Position numbers and translations under genes: made by a program. Below, piece by piece: positions 18,796 through 27,066 of a DNA stretch of 64,000 nucleotides. Below the pieces are notes generated by a model. That model had not been told where the DNA came from and did not search any database. It saw only the letters and a program-made list of their open reading frames with translations. Every line of letters begins with the position of its first letter. Within the stretch, counting starts at the first letter, position 1. Source of the DNA: Geminicoccaceae bacterium (GTDB lineage: Bacteria > Pseudomonadota > Alphaproteobacteria > Geminicoccales > Geminicoccaceae); the NCBI GenBank assembly GCA_025062095.1, contig JANXAZ010000017.1:1-64000 (forward strand). Reading direction: 5' to 3'.

Positions 18796-19287
18796 ATGCC
18801 GAAACTGTTCAAGGGCGATCCTTCGGTCATCGCGGCGCTCAACGAGGCCCTCGGGCGCGAGGTCACCGCGCTCGATCAATATCTCGTGCACGCGCACATG
18901 CTGGAAACTTGGGGATTCGAGAAACGCGCCCGTAACGTGTACGGAGAGCATATCGACGGAAGGATGCACATCGAGAACCTCGTCGAGCGGATCTTGGCCT
19001 TGGGCGGCCGCCCCGATCTCCGGAATATCGGCACGATCTACATCGGCGAGAATCTGAAGGACGTCATCGAGTGCGATCTCCGGCTCGAGTTCGAGAACAT
19101 CCTGTGCTATCGCAAGGCGGTCGAAATCTGCGAGCAAGCGAAGGACTACGTCTCGCGCGATCTGATGGTGAGGGTCTTGAGAGACGCCGAGGGGTATCAT
19201 GACAGGTTGCGCAGGGATCTCGAGATGATCGAGATGATCGGCATCGAGAACTTCGCCCTGTCCCAGATCGGCGAGCTCGAGCTTTGA
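18796..19287 (+). CDS. Bacterioferritin-family protein with degenerate ferroxidase and heme sites
   Basis: A 163-residue protein aligning without gaps to E. coli bacterioferritin with a 4-residue offset (KGDPSVIAALNEALGREVTA, DYVSRDLMVRVLRD). Of the six di-iron ligands, Glu18, His54 and Glu94 are kept (E22, H58, E98), but Glu51 is Gly55, Glu127 is Ala131 and His130 is Tyr134. The axial heme ligand Met52 is Arg56, with a Met one position later. It probably assembles as a cage subunit without its own ferroxidase activity, perhaps mixed with a second, active bacterioferritin encoded elsewhere. The start ATG 18796 gives the normal length. Confidence 0.9.
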   Translation: MPKLFKGDPSVIAALNEALGREVTALDQYLVHAHMLETWGFEKRARNVYGEHIDGRMHIENLVERILALGGRPDLRNIGTIYIGENLKDVIECDLRLEFENILCYRKAVEICEQAKDYVSRDLMVRVLRDAEGYHDRLRRDLEMIEMIGIENFALSQIGELEL

Positions 19288-19293
19288 AAGTCG

Positions 19294-19324
19294 GCCGCCC
19301 GCTGCCTTCGAAGCGGCGGGCGGC
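19294..19324. terminator. Hairpin terminator between convergent genes
   Basis: A 12-base stem (GCCGCCCGCTGC with GCGGCGGGCGGC, one G-T pair) and a 7-base loop lie 7 bases after the bacterioferritin stop and just past the stop of the convergent gene at 19330. There is no clear T-run on either side, but the position fits bidirectional termination. Confidence 0.7.
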
Positions 19325-19329
19325 GCGTC

Positions 19330-19794
19330 TTAGCCGAACCCCGCGTCTTCCCGCGACAGCTCGGCGCGCCAGCGGAACGCGCCGAGCTCTCGCGCACGAG
19401 CGAGAAGCTCGGGGGCGGCATCCGCGACGAGAGCGCGCGCGAGCGCCTCGGCTTTTCCCCGCCGCACCGCGAACACGAGCTCCAAGAGCCGCTCCTCGTC
19501 CGTGCTCACGCAGGGACAACGCAACGGCAACAACCCGAAGTCGCGCACGCCCCGACGTTCCAGGCAATCGCAGAAGGCTTCGAAGGCGGCGAGAGCGGGT
19601 TCGAGGTAGGCGAGCCCGAAGGCGAGCCGGAAGCCGTGGACGAGGACGGCCGAGGTCCGGCCGCCGTCGGCGACCCGCCGGCGCAACGCCCAGAGCAAGA
19701 ATTGTTCGAACGAACCGAGCTGACCGATGACACGACCCGAAAGTCGATGCGGATCAGACGGGTCCCGATACCATGTGTCGAACCGATCCGACAT
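19330..19794 (-). CDS. Conserved-looking protein of unknown function
   Basis: I do not recognise this 154-residue product. It has a plausible ribosome-binding site (GGAGGCAGCG before ATG 19794) and no signal peptide. It is helical, with a central segment LRCPCVSTDEERLLELV holding a CPC motif that might bind metal. An alanine-rich helical C terminus follows. It converges with the bacterioferritin gene across a shared hairpin. Codon use resembles its neighbours, supporting a real gene. Confidence 0.6.
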   Translation of the reverse strand: MSDRFDTWYRDPSDPHRLSGRVIGQLGSFEQFLLWALRRRVADGGRTSAVLVHGFRLAFGLAYLEPALAAFEAFCDCLERRGVRDFGLLPLRCPCVSTDEERLLELVFAVRRGKAEALARALVADAAPELLARARELGAFRWRAELSREDAGFG

Positions 19795-20016
19795 CGCTGC
19801 CTCCTCGAGTAAGAGTCGGGCTCGGTTTTTCTAGAGCACCGGAAAAGCTCCCCGTAAATACAGAAAGCGCAGCTTCTGATCACGATCGAAATCGAAGAAT
19901 TCCAACCAAGACCACACCGAGACGATGCGAACTCGGGGGCGCGGCAGGGGCCGAACCCGCAGCCGCACGGAACCCCGAAGGGCCCTCGGACGGAGCCTTC
20001 GGCCGCGGCCGGGCGA

Positions 20017-20250
20017 TCAGGGCGAGGCGCGTCCGCTCGGAAGCGGACCTTCGAAGAGAAGCCAGGCGAGGACGGCGGCCACGATCCACAGCGGCAGGGG
20101 CGAGGGGAGGAGGTCCGAGAGGCCCCCGCGCGCGCCGCTCCATCGCGCGATCACATCCAACGCCGCGATCCCCAGAAGCGGTCCCAGCCATTTGCCGCCG
20201 ACGTAGAAAGGCGGCACCGGAGCCGCGAGGAGGAGGGCGAGATGGACCAT
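20017..20250 (-). CDS. Possible small membrane protein
   Basis: A 77-residue candidate with two hydrophobic segments (LALLLAAPVPPFYVGGKW and LWIVAAVLAWLLFEG) and a short polar link. The frame is open well upstream, but that part is proline/serine-rich shadow of the gamma-glutamyltransferase gene. No family is recognised and the start (ATG 20250) is uncertain. The bases on either side, 19795-20016 and 20251-20407, show no further gene. Confidence 0.4.
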   Translation of the reverse strand: MVHLALLLAAPVPPFYVGGKWLGPLLGIAALDVIARWSGARGGLSDLLPSPLPLWIVAAVLAWLLFEGPLPSGRASP

Positions 20251-20407
20251 CGCTCGGCGCACCGATCCGATCGCCGCGCGCACTCTGGTGAAAAATCCCT
20301 TGCCGAGGCAGCCCGCGCCGCGCGTCGCGCGCACCGAAGGATGCGTCTCGGCCGGAGCGTCCGGAGGCGACGGGCTCGGCGCCGGGACGACGCTCGGGCG
20401 TGCCGCT

Positions 20408-22006
20408 TCAGCTCGGGCGCGGGGCGGCCTCGGCCCGGCCGCCGGCCCAGGGATGGAGCGGCTCGGCGATCCCGAAGCGGCGGTCGGAGGCGAGCTCGTG
20501 GAGCACGGCCGAGGGGCAGGCGAAGAGGAGGGGATAGACGAGCGGAGGCGAGCCCCGCACCAGCGCGAGCGTCTCGAGCGCCCGCACGATCTCCGCGCCG
20601 AGTCGCTCGTCCGCGACGATCCCCGCGAGCTCGGCGGTGTCGATGCGCGGGGTGTGAAAGGCGGTCTCGAGGTCCATCCCGAAGTCGAGAAGAAAGCTCG
20701 CGAGCTGGAAAACCGCGGGCAGGATCCGACGTCCACCGGAGGCCCCGAGGGCGAAGCGACGCTCCGGGGCGAGCCCGAGAAGGGGACACATGTTGGCGAG
20801 AGGACGCTTGCCGGGCCCGATGCTGTTGGGCCGGCCGGCACGCGGATCGAACCACATCACCCCGTTGTTCAAGAGAATGCCGGTGCGCGGGGAGAGCACC
20901 TTGCTGCCGAAGAGCGAAAGGAGGGTCTGGGTGAGGGAGACGAGATTGCCCTTGCGGTCGACGACGCAGAGGTGGCTCGTGCAGGAGGCGCCGGGTCCGA
21001 TGTCCCCCAGCCGTGCGAGCCGTTCTTCTTGGGCGGCGCGCAGGGCACGGGCGTACGCGAGATAGGCGGCTGCGCTCGGATGCGCCCCGCCCAGAGCCTC
21101 CCGCGCGAGGAGCGCGGCCGCCCGGGCGAAACTCGCCCCGCCGAAAAGGCCGGGCATCGCGAGGATCTGCGCCGGGCCCCAGGGCACGGGCAGCGGCTCG
21201 ACCGGGCGGGCCTCGTAAGAGGCCAGGTCTTCGGCCGAAAGGCGCGCTCCGACCTGGGCGAGATCGCACGCGAGATCGGCGGCGATCCCGCCGCGATAGA
21301 AGCTCTCCGCCCCTTCGCGAGCGAGCCGCTCGAGCGTCCGAGCGAGGGCGGGCAACGGCAGGACCGCCGGCTCGCCGCTCCAGCTCGGAGCGGGAGGCTG
21401 GCCCTCGGGCAGGAAGACCGCCTTCGCTTCCGGATGACGGGCGAGAGCGGTGGCGCTCGAAGCGATCATCAACGAGGCGTACCAATCGATCGCCAGCCCT
21501 TCGCGGGCGAGGGCGATCGCGGGAGCGAGGAGCTCCGCCAGAGGCATGGTGCCCAGACGCGTACGCGCGAGCTCCACGCCGGCGAGCCAGCTCGGAACAC
21601 AGATGGAAAGCGGGCCTTCGAGGTTGCGATCGGCCACGACTTCCGGCCAGCCGAAGAGATCCCCGCCCGGCCGACCGGTGAGCGGGAAGTCGGCGGGATC
21701 GAGGGCGCGCGGTGCGACCATGCCCATGTCGATCGCGAAGCCGCGGCTCTGGGCGGCGTCCCAGACGAGCATCGCCCCGCCCCCTCCGAGCCCGCTCATC
21801 CAAGGCTCGACGACACCGAGCGCGAAGCCGGCGGCGATCGCGGCATCGACCGCGTTGCCCCCGGCCTCGAGCACGGCGACGCCGGCGCGGGCGGCTTTCT
21901 GGTTCTGAGCGACGACGATCCCCGCGCGGCTTTCGACGGCCGACTTGTGAACGCGCCATTCGGGCGCGAAGGCGGAACCCGGTGGGACAGCGAGCACGGC
22001 ACTCAT
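20408..22006 (-). CDS. Gamma-glutamyltransferase family protein
   Basis: A 532-residue Ntn-hydrolase precursor. The expected autocleavage site precedes CTSHLCVVDRKGNLVSLTQ, where the Thr aligns with the nucleophile Thr391 of E. coli GGT. Also visible are VLEAGGNAVDAAIAAGFALG near the N terminus, GSKVLSPRTGILLNNGVMWF and PNSIGPGKRPLANMCP. The enzyme cleaves or transfers gamma-glutamyl groups from glutathione-like compounds. I see no clear signal peptide, so it may be cytoplasmic. Its ATG at 22006 overlaps the stop of the M81 peptidase (ATGA), so the two are coupled. Confidence 0.9.
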   Translation of the reverse strand: MSAVLAVPPGSAFAPEWRVHKSAVESRAGIVVAQNQKAARAGVAVLEAGGNAVDAAIAAGFALGVVEPWMSGLGGGGAMLVWDAAQSRGFAIDMGMVAPRALDPADFPLTGRPGGDLFGWPEVVADRNLEGPLSICVPSWLAGVELARTRLGTMPLAELLAPAIALAREGLAIDWYASLMIASSATALARHPEAKAVFLPEGQPPAPSWSGEPAVLPLPALARTLERLAREGAESFYRGGIAADLACDLAQVGARLSAEDLASYEARPVEPLPVPWGPAQILAMPGLFGGASFARAAALLAREALGGAHPSAAAYLAYARALRAAQEERLARLGDIGPGASCTSHLCVVDRKGNLVSLTQTLLSLFGSKVLSPRTGILLNNGVMWFDPRAGRPNSIGPGKRPLANMCPLLGLAPERRFALGASGGRRILPAVFQLASFLLDFGMDLETAFHTPRIDTAELAGIVADERLGAEIVRALETLALVRGSPPLVYPLLFACPSAVLHELASDRRFGIAEPLHPWAGGRAEAAPRPS

Positions 22007-23478
22007 CCTCCGATCGCATCGGCGAAGGCCACCTCGGGCGGATCGAGCGGCCAGATCGGCCGACGGACGCGTCGATAGGGTAGGCGCGCGAAGTCCTGGG
22101 ATAGTGCTCCCGGCCCGTTGATCCACAGCACCCGGGCGGCGATGGGGGCGAAGCCGGCGTAAAAATGCTGCATGGATTTGACGACCACGAGCTTCTTGTC
22201 GTCGAGGCGGATGCCGTGCGCGGTGAACAGCGCGGGATCGAAGGCCTGGGTACGCACGCTGTTGAGCAGCACCTCGATGCCGCCGATGCGGATCGCCGCC
22301 ACGTCGCCGAGCCGGGTGCGGCCGGGGCCGAAGCGCTGTTCGGCGTCGCGGGCGAGACCCACGACCTCGGCTTCGACGTCCAGGGGCGGACCGGAGACGG
22401 CCCCGACCTTGCCGCCGATGCGCAACGAGAGCCGCGCTCCGATGCCGGCGAGATGACAGAAGCGCACCGCCACCGGATCCCACAAGGGCCCGAGACAGGC
22501 CCGCTCGACCCCCGTGGCGAGGAGCCGGGCGAGTACGAAGGTGCTGTCGGAGGGTGCCCCGCCCCCGGCGTTGTCGGCGGTGTCCGCGACCACCACCGGA
22601 CCGCCCGGATGGGCGAGGGCGCGGGCGAGGCCCTCCTCGAGGTCGAAGACGGGTTCGGTCGTGTTCCCGCGCATCGCGCGGACTTCGCGCGCGAGCTCTC
22701 GGGCGAGCGCTCGGGCGCGCTCGCGATCGCCGTCGGCGACCACGAGCACGCGAGCTCCGCAATCCGGCACGTCGCCCCAGGGAAAGCCGTGGGCGAGAGA
22801 GACGGAAAGGACGCCGTCGCGCCCTTCGAGGGCTTTCATCCGGTCGACGAAGCCGCGCACGGGCTCGCGCGGGGTATGAAAGAGCGCGAGCATGCGGCAA
22901 TCGGCCGTGGCCATGACGGGACGGATCCGACCGCGCGCCGCGCGCAGGGCGAGGTCGACGAGCTCTTCGGCCCGCTCGAGGGTATCGGTATGAGGATATT
23001 CCTTGTACAGGACCAGGATGTCGGCGTGAGCGAGCATCTGGTCGGTGAGGTGACAGTGCGGGTCGAGTTCGGCGGCGACGATCGCGCGTTCGCCCACCCG
23101 CGCGCGCACGGCGCGCAGAAGCTCCCCCTCGCAATCCTCGCAGTCCTCGGCGATCATCGCCCCGTGCAGGCTCAGCAACACCACGTCCACCGGCGAGGCC
23201 GCCTCGAGTTCGGCGAGGATCCGCGCACGCAAGCGGTGCCAGGTCTCGGCGCTCGTGGGTCCGGCGGGGGCGGCGAAGGCGTGCAGCCCCTCGATCAACG
23301 TGAAGCCCTCGCTGCGCGCGCGAGCGCGCGCGGCCACGAGAGGACCGGTGAAGAAGCGCGCTTCCTCGGGATGGGTTCCGGGTTCGAACCAGAGATACTC
23401 GCGAAAGCTCTCGAGACCGGTGGGAATGGGCGAGAAGCTATTGGTCTCGGTGCCGAGCCCGGCGGCGTACACGCGCAT
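22003..23478 (-). CDS. M81 family metallopeptidase (MlrC/microcystinase C-like)
   Basis: A 491-residue protein of the M81 family named for MlrC, which breaks down linearised microcystin. The family opening RVYAAGLGTETNSFSP is followed by LSLHGAMIAEDCEDCEGELL and the likely metal-binding ELDPHCHLT. Further on are the typical VVVADTADNAGGGAPSDST and the C-terminal DDKKLVVVKSMQHF. Most homologues act on small peptides or amides of unknown identity. Coupling with a gamma-glutamyltransferase suggests stepwise breakdown of an unusual peptide, which is an inference. Confidence 0.92.
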   Translation of the reverse strand: MRVYAAGLGTETNSFSPIPTGLESFREYLWFEPGTHPEEARFFTGPLVAARARARSEGFTLIEGLHAFAAPAGPTSAETWHRLRARILAELEAASPVDVVLLSLHGAMIAEDCEDCEGELLRAVRARVGERAIVAAELDPHCHLTDQMLAHADILVLYKEYPHTDTLERAEELVDLALRAARGRIRPVMATADCRMLALFHTPREPVRGFVDRMKALEGRDGVLSVSLAHGFPWGDVPDCGARVLVVADGDRERARALARELAREVRAMRGNTTEPVFDLEEGLARALAHPGGPVVVADTADNAGGGAPSDSTFVLARLLATGVERACLGPLWDPVAVRFCHLAGIGARLSLRIGGKVGAVSGPPLDVEAEVVGLARDAEQRFGPGRTRLGDVAAIRIGGIEVLLNSVRTQAFDPALFTAHGIRLDDKKLVVVKSMQHFYAGFAPIAARVLWINGPGALSQDFARLPYRRVRRPIWPLDPPEVAFADAIGG

Positions 23479-23573
23479 CGCTTCGTTCCCCGGCGGCTGT
23501 GCGCTCGCGGCTACCCGCGACGGGCGGCGGCGGCAAGACGGCGCGCGCGGAAAGCGCTCGGGGGGAGGCGGCG

Positions 23574-24479
23574 ATGAGCACGGATGCGCGCTCGAACGCG
23601 CGCATCGCCGAGCGGCTGCGTCGCGCCGCCGAGCTCCTCGAAGCCCAAGGGGAGAACCCCTATCGGGTGCGCGCCTACCGTCGCGCGGCCGAAACCGTGG
23701 CCACGCTCGATCGACCGATCGACGCGCTGTGGCGCGAGGGGGGAGCGGCGGCGCTCGAAGCCCTGCCCGGGATCGGGCCCTCGCTCGCGCGCGCGATCGT
23801 CGAGATGCTCACCACCGGGCGCTGGGCCCAGCTCGAGCGGCTCGAAGGGGCGGTGGCCCCCGAGGACCTCTTCGCCACCGTGCCCGGCATCGGCCCCAAG
23901 CTCGCGCGCGACATCCACGAGCATCTGCACATCGACACCCTCGAAGACCTCGAGCTCGCCGCGCACGACGGACGCCTCCTGACCGTGCCGGGAGTGGGGC
24001 CGCGGCGGGCGGCACAGATCCGCGCGAGCCTCGCCGAGATCCTCACCCGGGGTCGGCCCTGGCGACGCGGACTTCCGGCCGAAGAACCCGATGTCGCGGT
24101 GCTCCTCGACGTCGACGAGGAATACCGGCGGCGCGCGGCGGCGGACGATCTGCCCAAGATCGCGCCCCGGCGGTTCAATCCCGAGGGCAAGGCTTGGCTG
24201 CCGGTGCTGCACACCCGGCGCGGCCCTTGGTATTTCACCGCGTTGTTCTCGAATACGGCACGGGCGCACGAGCTCGGTCGGGTGGGCGACTGGGTGGTGA
24301 TCTATTTCGAGAAGGACGATGCGGTCAGCGGCCAGCGCACGATCGTGACCGAACAGCGCGGACCGCTCGCGGGCCTGCGCGTCGTGCGCGGGCGCGAGCG
24401 CGATTGTCTGCGCTTTTATCGCGGCGAGCCCTCGCGCGAGGGCGGGCCGGCGGCAGCCGCTCCCGCTCAGGGCGCATGA
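23574..24479 (+). CDS. HhH DNA-binding protein related to the N terminus of DNA polymerase X
   Basis: About 301 residues. Residues 1-160 match the lyase and helix-hairpin-helix part of bacterial PolX: ENPYRVRAYRRAAETVATLD, LPGIGPSLARAIVEML, VPGIGPKLARDIHEHL and VPGVGPRRAAQI. The catalytic palm and the PHP exonuclease domain of PolX are absent. In their place is a domain of about 130 residues containing PRRFNPEGKAWLPVLHT, WYFTALFSNTARAHELG and DWVVIYFEKD. It probably binds gapped or branched DNA in repair. The start ATG 23574 follows GGGGGGAGG. Its 3' end overlaps the convergent endonuclease V gene by 13 bases. Confidence 0.82.
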   Translation: MSTDARSNARIAERLRRAAELLEAQGENPYRVRAYRRAAETVATLDRPIDALWREGGAAALEALPGIGPSLARAIVEMLTTGRWAQLERLEGAVAPEDLFATVPGIGPKLARDIHEHLHIDTLEDLELAAHDGRLLTVPGVGPRRAAQIRASLAEILTRGRPWRRGLPAEEPDVAVLLDVDEEYRRRAAADDLPKIAPRRFNPEGKAWLPVLHTRRGPWYFTALFSNTARAHELGRVGDWVVIYFEKDDAVSGQRTIVTEQRGPLAGLRVVRGRERDCLRFYRGEPSREGGPAAAAPAQGA

Positions 24480-25183
24480 CAGCGCGAGAGGCGATCGGCC
24501 AGGCGCGTGGGTTCGGGAAGCCGGTAGCCGCGGCACAGCCGGAGCGTCCAGGCGACGGCGGTGGCGAGGCTCACCCGGTGACCGATGGACACGAAGAGCG
24601 GGCGGGCACCCGCGCGCGTGCGCACGACCGCTCCGATGACCTCCTCGCCTTCGCGCAAAAGCGTCCAACTGCCGGCGCTGCGGGGCGGCTCTGCGAAACT
24701 GCCGCACAGCCGCGACTTGGCGACCCCGATCGTGGGCAGATCGGCCAGCAGACCGATGTGCGACGCGACGCCGAGCCGGCGCGGATGGGCGAGGCCCTGG
24801 CCGTCGACGAGCAGAAGATCGGGCGGCGGGTCGAGCAGCGCGAGCGCGCGCAAGGCGGCGGGGGCCTCGCGGAAGGAGAGCAGGCCGGGGACGTAAGGGA
24901 AAACGAGGGGCGCGCAGGCGAGCGCACTCGCCTCGAGCTCCAAGCGCTCGGCGTCGAGCGCCACGGCCGCGGCGAAGGCGAGCCCGGCGCGCGGCGCGTA
25001 ATGCACGTCGAGCCCTCCGACGCGGCGCACGGGACCGAGGCGATCCTCGCGCACCACGGAAGCGGCGAGCCGGCGCTGCAGCGCGCGGGCCTGTTCGGGG
25101 TCGGTGGGCCACTCCGGCGCCGGTGCGGCGGCCGGGCGTCGCGCGGCCGCGCTCTTGCCCGCTTCCATCGCCTGCTCTCTCAT
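24467..25183 (-). CDS. nfi: Endonuclease V (deoxyinosine 3' endonuclease)
   Basis: DNA repair enzyme of 238 residues that nicks DNA one nucleotide 3' of deoxyinosine. Active-site elements are present: the first Asp in VGGLDVHYAP, the YVPGLLSFRE segment with catalytic Glu, and VDGQGLAHPRRLGVASHIG with the second Asp and the family histidines. Length is normal. It starts at ATG 25183 or the ATG 15 bases downstream (25168). It lies tail to tail with the HhH repair-type gene, perhaps by chance. Confidence 0.93.
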   Translation of the reverse strand: MREQAMEAGKSAAARRPAAAPAPEWPTDPEQARALQRRLAASVVREDRLGPVRRVGGLDVHYAPRAGLAFAAAVALDAERLELEASALACAPLVFPYVPGLLSFREAPAALRALALLDPPPDLLLVDGQGLAHPRRLGVASHIGLLADLPTIGVAKSRLCGSFAEPPRSAGSWTLLREGEEVIGAVVRTRAGARPLFVSIGHRVSLATAVAWTLRLCRGYRLPEPTRLADRLSRCHAP

Positions 25184-25215
25184 GCGCGGGTGTTCGTCGT
25201 CGGGGGGACGATGCC

Positions 25216-25524
25216 ATGACCTTGAAGCCGATCACCGACCGTGCCGAGGTCGCCATCGACTTCCCCGACAAGGCGTATATGGGGAGCTTCGGCCGCGCCT
25301 CTTCTTACGAGGCGGAGGCGGATGCGGAAGGGGTGACGATCCGGCTCGCGCGCACCGGCGAAGACAAGCGGCGGGCCGAGATCCATCTCCACTATTACCT
25401 CTTCGCGGCGGTGCTCGCCGACATCGCCGCCTCGCTCGCCAATCGTCCGCCGCTGGACGCGGCGCACCGAGCACCGCTGCTCGAGGCGGCGCGGGCGCTC
25501 GTCGCTGCCCTCGAGCGCGGCTGA
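25216..25524 (+). CDS. Small protein of unknown function
   Basis: A 102-residue soluble product: MTLKPITDRAEVAIDFPDKA, then a central beta-rich part (FGRASSYEAEADAEGVTIRL) and a helical end with HLHYYLFAAVLADIAASL. No family is recognised. The start at ATG 25216 is supported by composition; upstream in-frame codons overlap the endonuclease V start region. It appears to be a single-gene unit, divergent from nfi and convergent with the ferric-reductase operon. Confidence 0.6.
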   Translation: MTLKPITDRAEVAIDFPDKAYMGSFGRASSYEAEADAEGVTIRLARTGEDKRRAEIHLHYYLFAAVLADIAASLANRPPLDAAHRAPLLEAARALVAALERG

Positions 25525-25531
25525 GGCCCGC

Positions 25532-25630
25532 TCACGGGGCGGCCGGGCGGAAGGCGAAGGCGATCGCGACGAGAAGCAAAAAGAGGGTCAGGCCGCGATA
25601 GGCCCAAAAGAGCTGTCGGTGCGACACCAC
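25532..25630 (-). CDS. Possible 32-residue single-pass membrane peptide
   Basis: Ten bases past the ferric-reductase-like stop, a GTG-GTG start with GGGAGAT upstream opens a frame of 32 codons. The peptide begins VSHRQLFWAYRGL, continues with a hydrophobic run (TLFLLLVAIAFAF) and ends RPAAP before TGA. Charge distribution and position suggest a small membrane partner of the ferric-reductase-like protein. It could be a chance frame. Confidence 0.4.
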   Translation of the reverse strand: MVSHRQLFWAYRGLTLFLLLVAIAFAFRPAAP

Positions 25631-25640
25631 CCGATCTCCC

Positions 25641-27053
25641 TCAGCCGACGTCGTAGCGGAAGCGCTCGGCGACGATCCGGCCGCGGCGCACGCCCAACGA
25701 TACGAGCGCCTCTTCGACCGCCTCGATCATCGCCGGCGGACCGCAGACGAAGAACAGCCAGTCGGCCATGCGCGCGGGGTCGACATGGCGCGCGAGGAGC
25801 GCGCGGTCGAGCTGCCCGACCTCGCCCTTCCAACCCTCGGGCGGTTCGCCGAGGACGTGCACGATCCGCAGGTCGAGCCGGCTCGCGAGGGATTCGAGTT
25901 CCTCGCGGTGGACGATCTGACCCGCGTGGCGATTGCCGTAGATCAACAGCCAAGGACGCGGATCGCGCTCGGCCGCGGCTTGGCGCAGCAGCGACAACAC
26001 GGGTGCGACGCCCACTCCGCCCGCGACCAGAGCCACGCCCGCGGCATCGCGCCCCTCGAGGGTGAAATTGCCGTGCGGACCTTCGAGATAAGCGCGCCCG
26101 CCGATCCGCAGGCGATCGAGCCGGCTCGTGAAATCGCCGGCTTCCTTGATCACGAACTCCACGCGCGGCAGATCCGCCGGCGCCGAGGCGATGGAGAAGG
26201 GATGCTCGACGAGCGAGAAGGGCGAACGGTCGAGGGTCGCCCAGGCGAACTGACCGGCACGGAAGGCGAAGCGTCCCGGCCGCTCCTCGACGAGGCGCAC
26301 CGACCAGGTGCGATCGGCGATCTTCTCCACCGCTTCGATGCGGAAGGGGCGCGCGAGCAACCCGAGCGGGCGCAAGACGTAGACGTTGAGGAGCGTGAAG
26401 GCGGCGAGCGCCAAAAGCGCGAGCCAGAAACCGGCGAGCCAGGGATCGGCGCTGTAGCGCCCGGCCTCGAGGGCGTGATGGGTGCCGAGCCCGGCGACGA
26501 GCAACGCCCCCAAGCCGTGGCTCGCCCGCCAAGCCTCGTAGGGATAAGGGAGGAGGTCGCGGCCGATGGCGAGGAGGACGAGCAGGGCGAACAGAAGCCA
26601 AGCGACGACACCGGAGAGAATCGAGGGCCCGCCGAGCCCGAGGCTCGCCCGGCCCGTCGGGTCGAAGGGCAGATCCCAGGGCACGAGCGCCGTCGTGTAC
26701 AGGAAGGGATGGACGAGGACGAACAGAAGCGCGGTGCGGGCGAGCAGTTGATGGATCCGCATCGTGCGATCGATCCCGATCCGCCCGGAGACGAAGCGGA
26801 ACCGCCCGGAAAGCAGGAACTCCATGAAAAACACGGAAAAGCCCAAAAGCGCGAGGGCGCTCGCGAGCTCGTCGCGCCAATGACGGGGCGGCCCGCCGCG
26901 CAGCGCCGCCAACACGAGCGGGGCGAGGACCACGGCGAGGTACAAGAGGAGCAGGAGCGGAGGCGGCAGCCCCCGCGGACGCGGGACGGCGGTCGCGCGC
27001 GCCGGGGCGGCGCGCGGTCGGGCGGGCTGCTCGCTCGCGAGCGCTTCGGCCAT
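25641..27053 (-). CDS. Ferric-reductase-like transmembrane FAD/NAD(P)H oxidoreductase
   Basis: A 470-residue membrane flavocytochrome. The N-terminal half has about six membrane segments with paired histidines for heme (RIHQLLARTALLFVLVH and ASHGLGALLVAGLGTHH). The C-terminal half is a ferredoxin-NADP-reductase-like module with HPFSIAS for FAD, VAGGVGVAPVLSLL for NAD(P)H and a final FFVCGPPAMIE. Relatives transfer electrons across the membrane to iron chelates or other acceptors. The first 35 residues are proline/alanine-rich. Its role could link to the iron genes around irr, but it is not adjacent to them. Confidence 0.88.
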   Translation of the reverse strand: MAEALASEQPARPRAAPARATAVPRPRGLPPPLLLLLYLAVVLAPLVLAALRGGPPRHWRDELASALALLGFSVFFMEFLLSGRFRFVSGRIGIDRTMRIHQLLARTALLFVLVHPFLYTTALVPWDLPFDPTGRASLGLGGPSILSGVVAWLLFALLVLLAIGRDLLPYPYEAWRASHGLGALLVAGLGTHHALEAGRYSADPWLAGFWLALLALAAFTLLNVYVLRPLGLLARPFRIEAVEKIADRTWSVRLVEERPGRFAFRAGQFAWATLDRSPFSLVEHPFSIASAPADLPRVEFVIKEAGDFTSRLDRLRIGGRAYLEGPHGNFTLEGRDAAGVALVAGGVGVAPVLSLLRQAAAERDPRPWLLIYGNRHAGQIVHREELESLASRLDLRIVHVLGEPPEGWKGEVGQLDRALLARHVDPARMADWLFFVCGPPAMIEAVEEALVSLGVRRGRIVAERFRYDVG

Positions 27054-27066
27054 CGGCGGTCTCCCT

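Noticed and set aside
20408-22006. Loss of the nucleophile threonine in the gamma-glutamyltransferase.
   Set aside because: On alignment, the Thr of CTSH matches Thr391 of E. coli GGT; the Ser replaces the following Thr, so the nucleophile is kept.
22003-22083. A possible frameshift or fusion between the M81 peptidase and gamma-glutamyltransferase genes, because a 908-codon frame spans both.
   Set aside because: Each gene has its own start and stop with an ordinary ATGA overlap; the long frame is the second gene plus an antisense-like upstream extension.
23381-23390. GGTTCGAACC resembling a tRNA T-loop.
   Set aside because: It lies inside the M81 peptidase gene and no acceptor or anticodon stem can be built around it.
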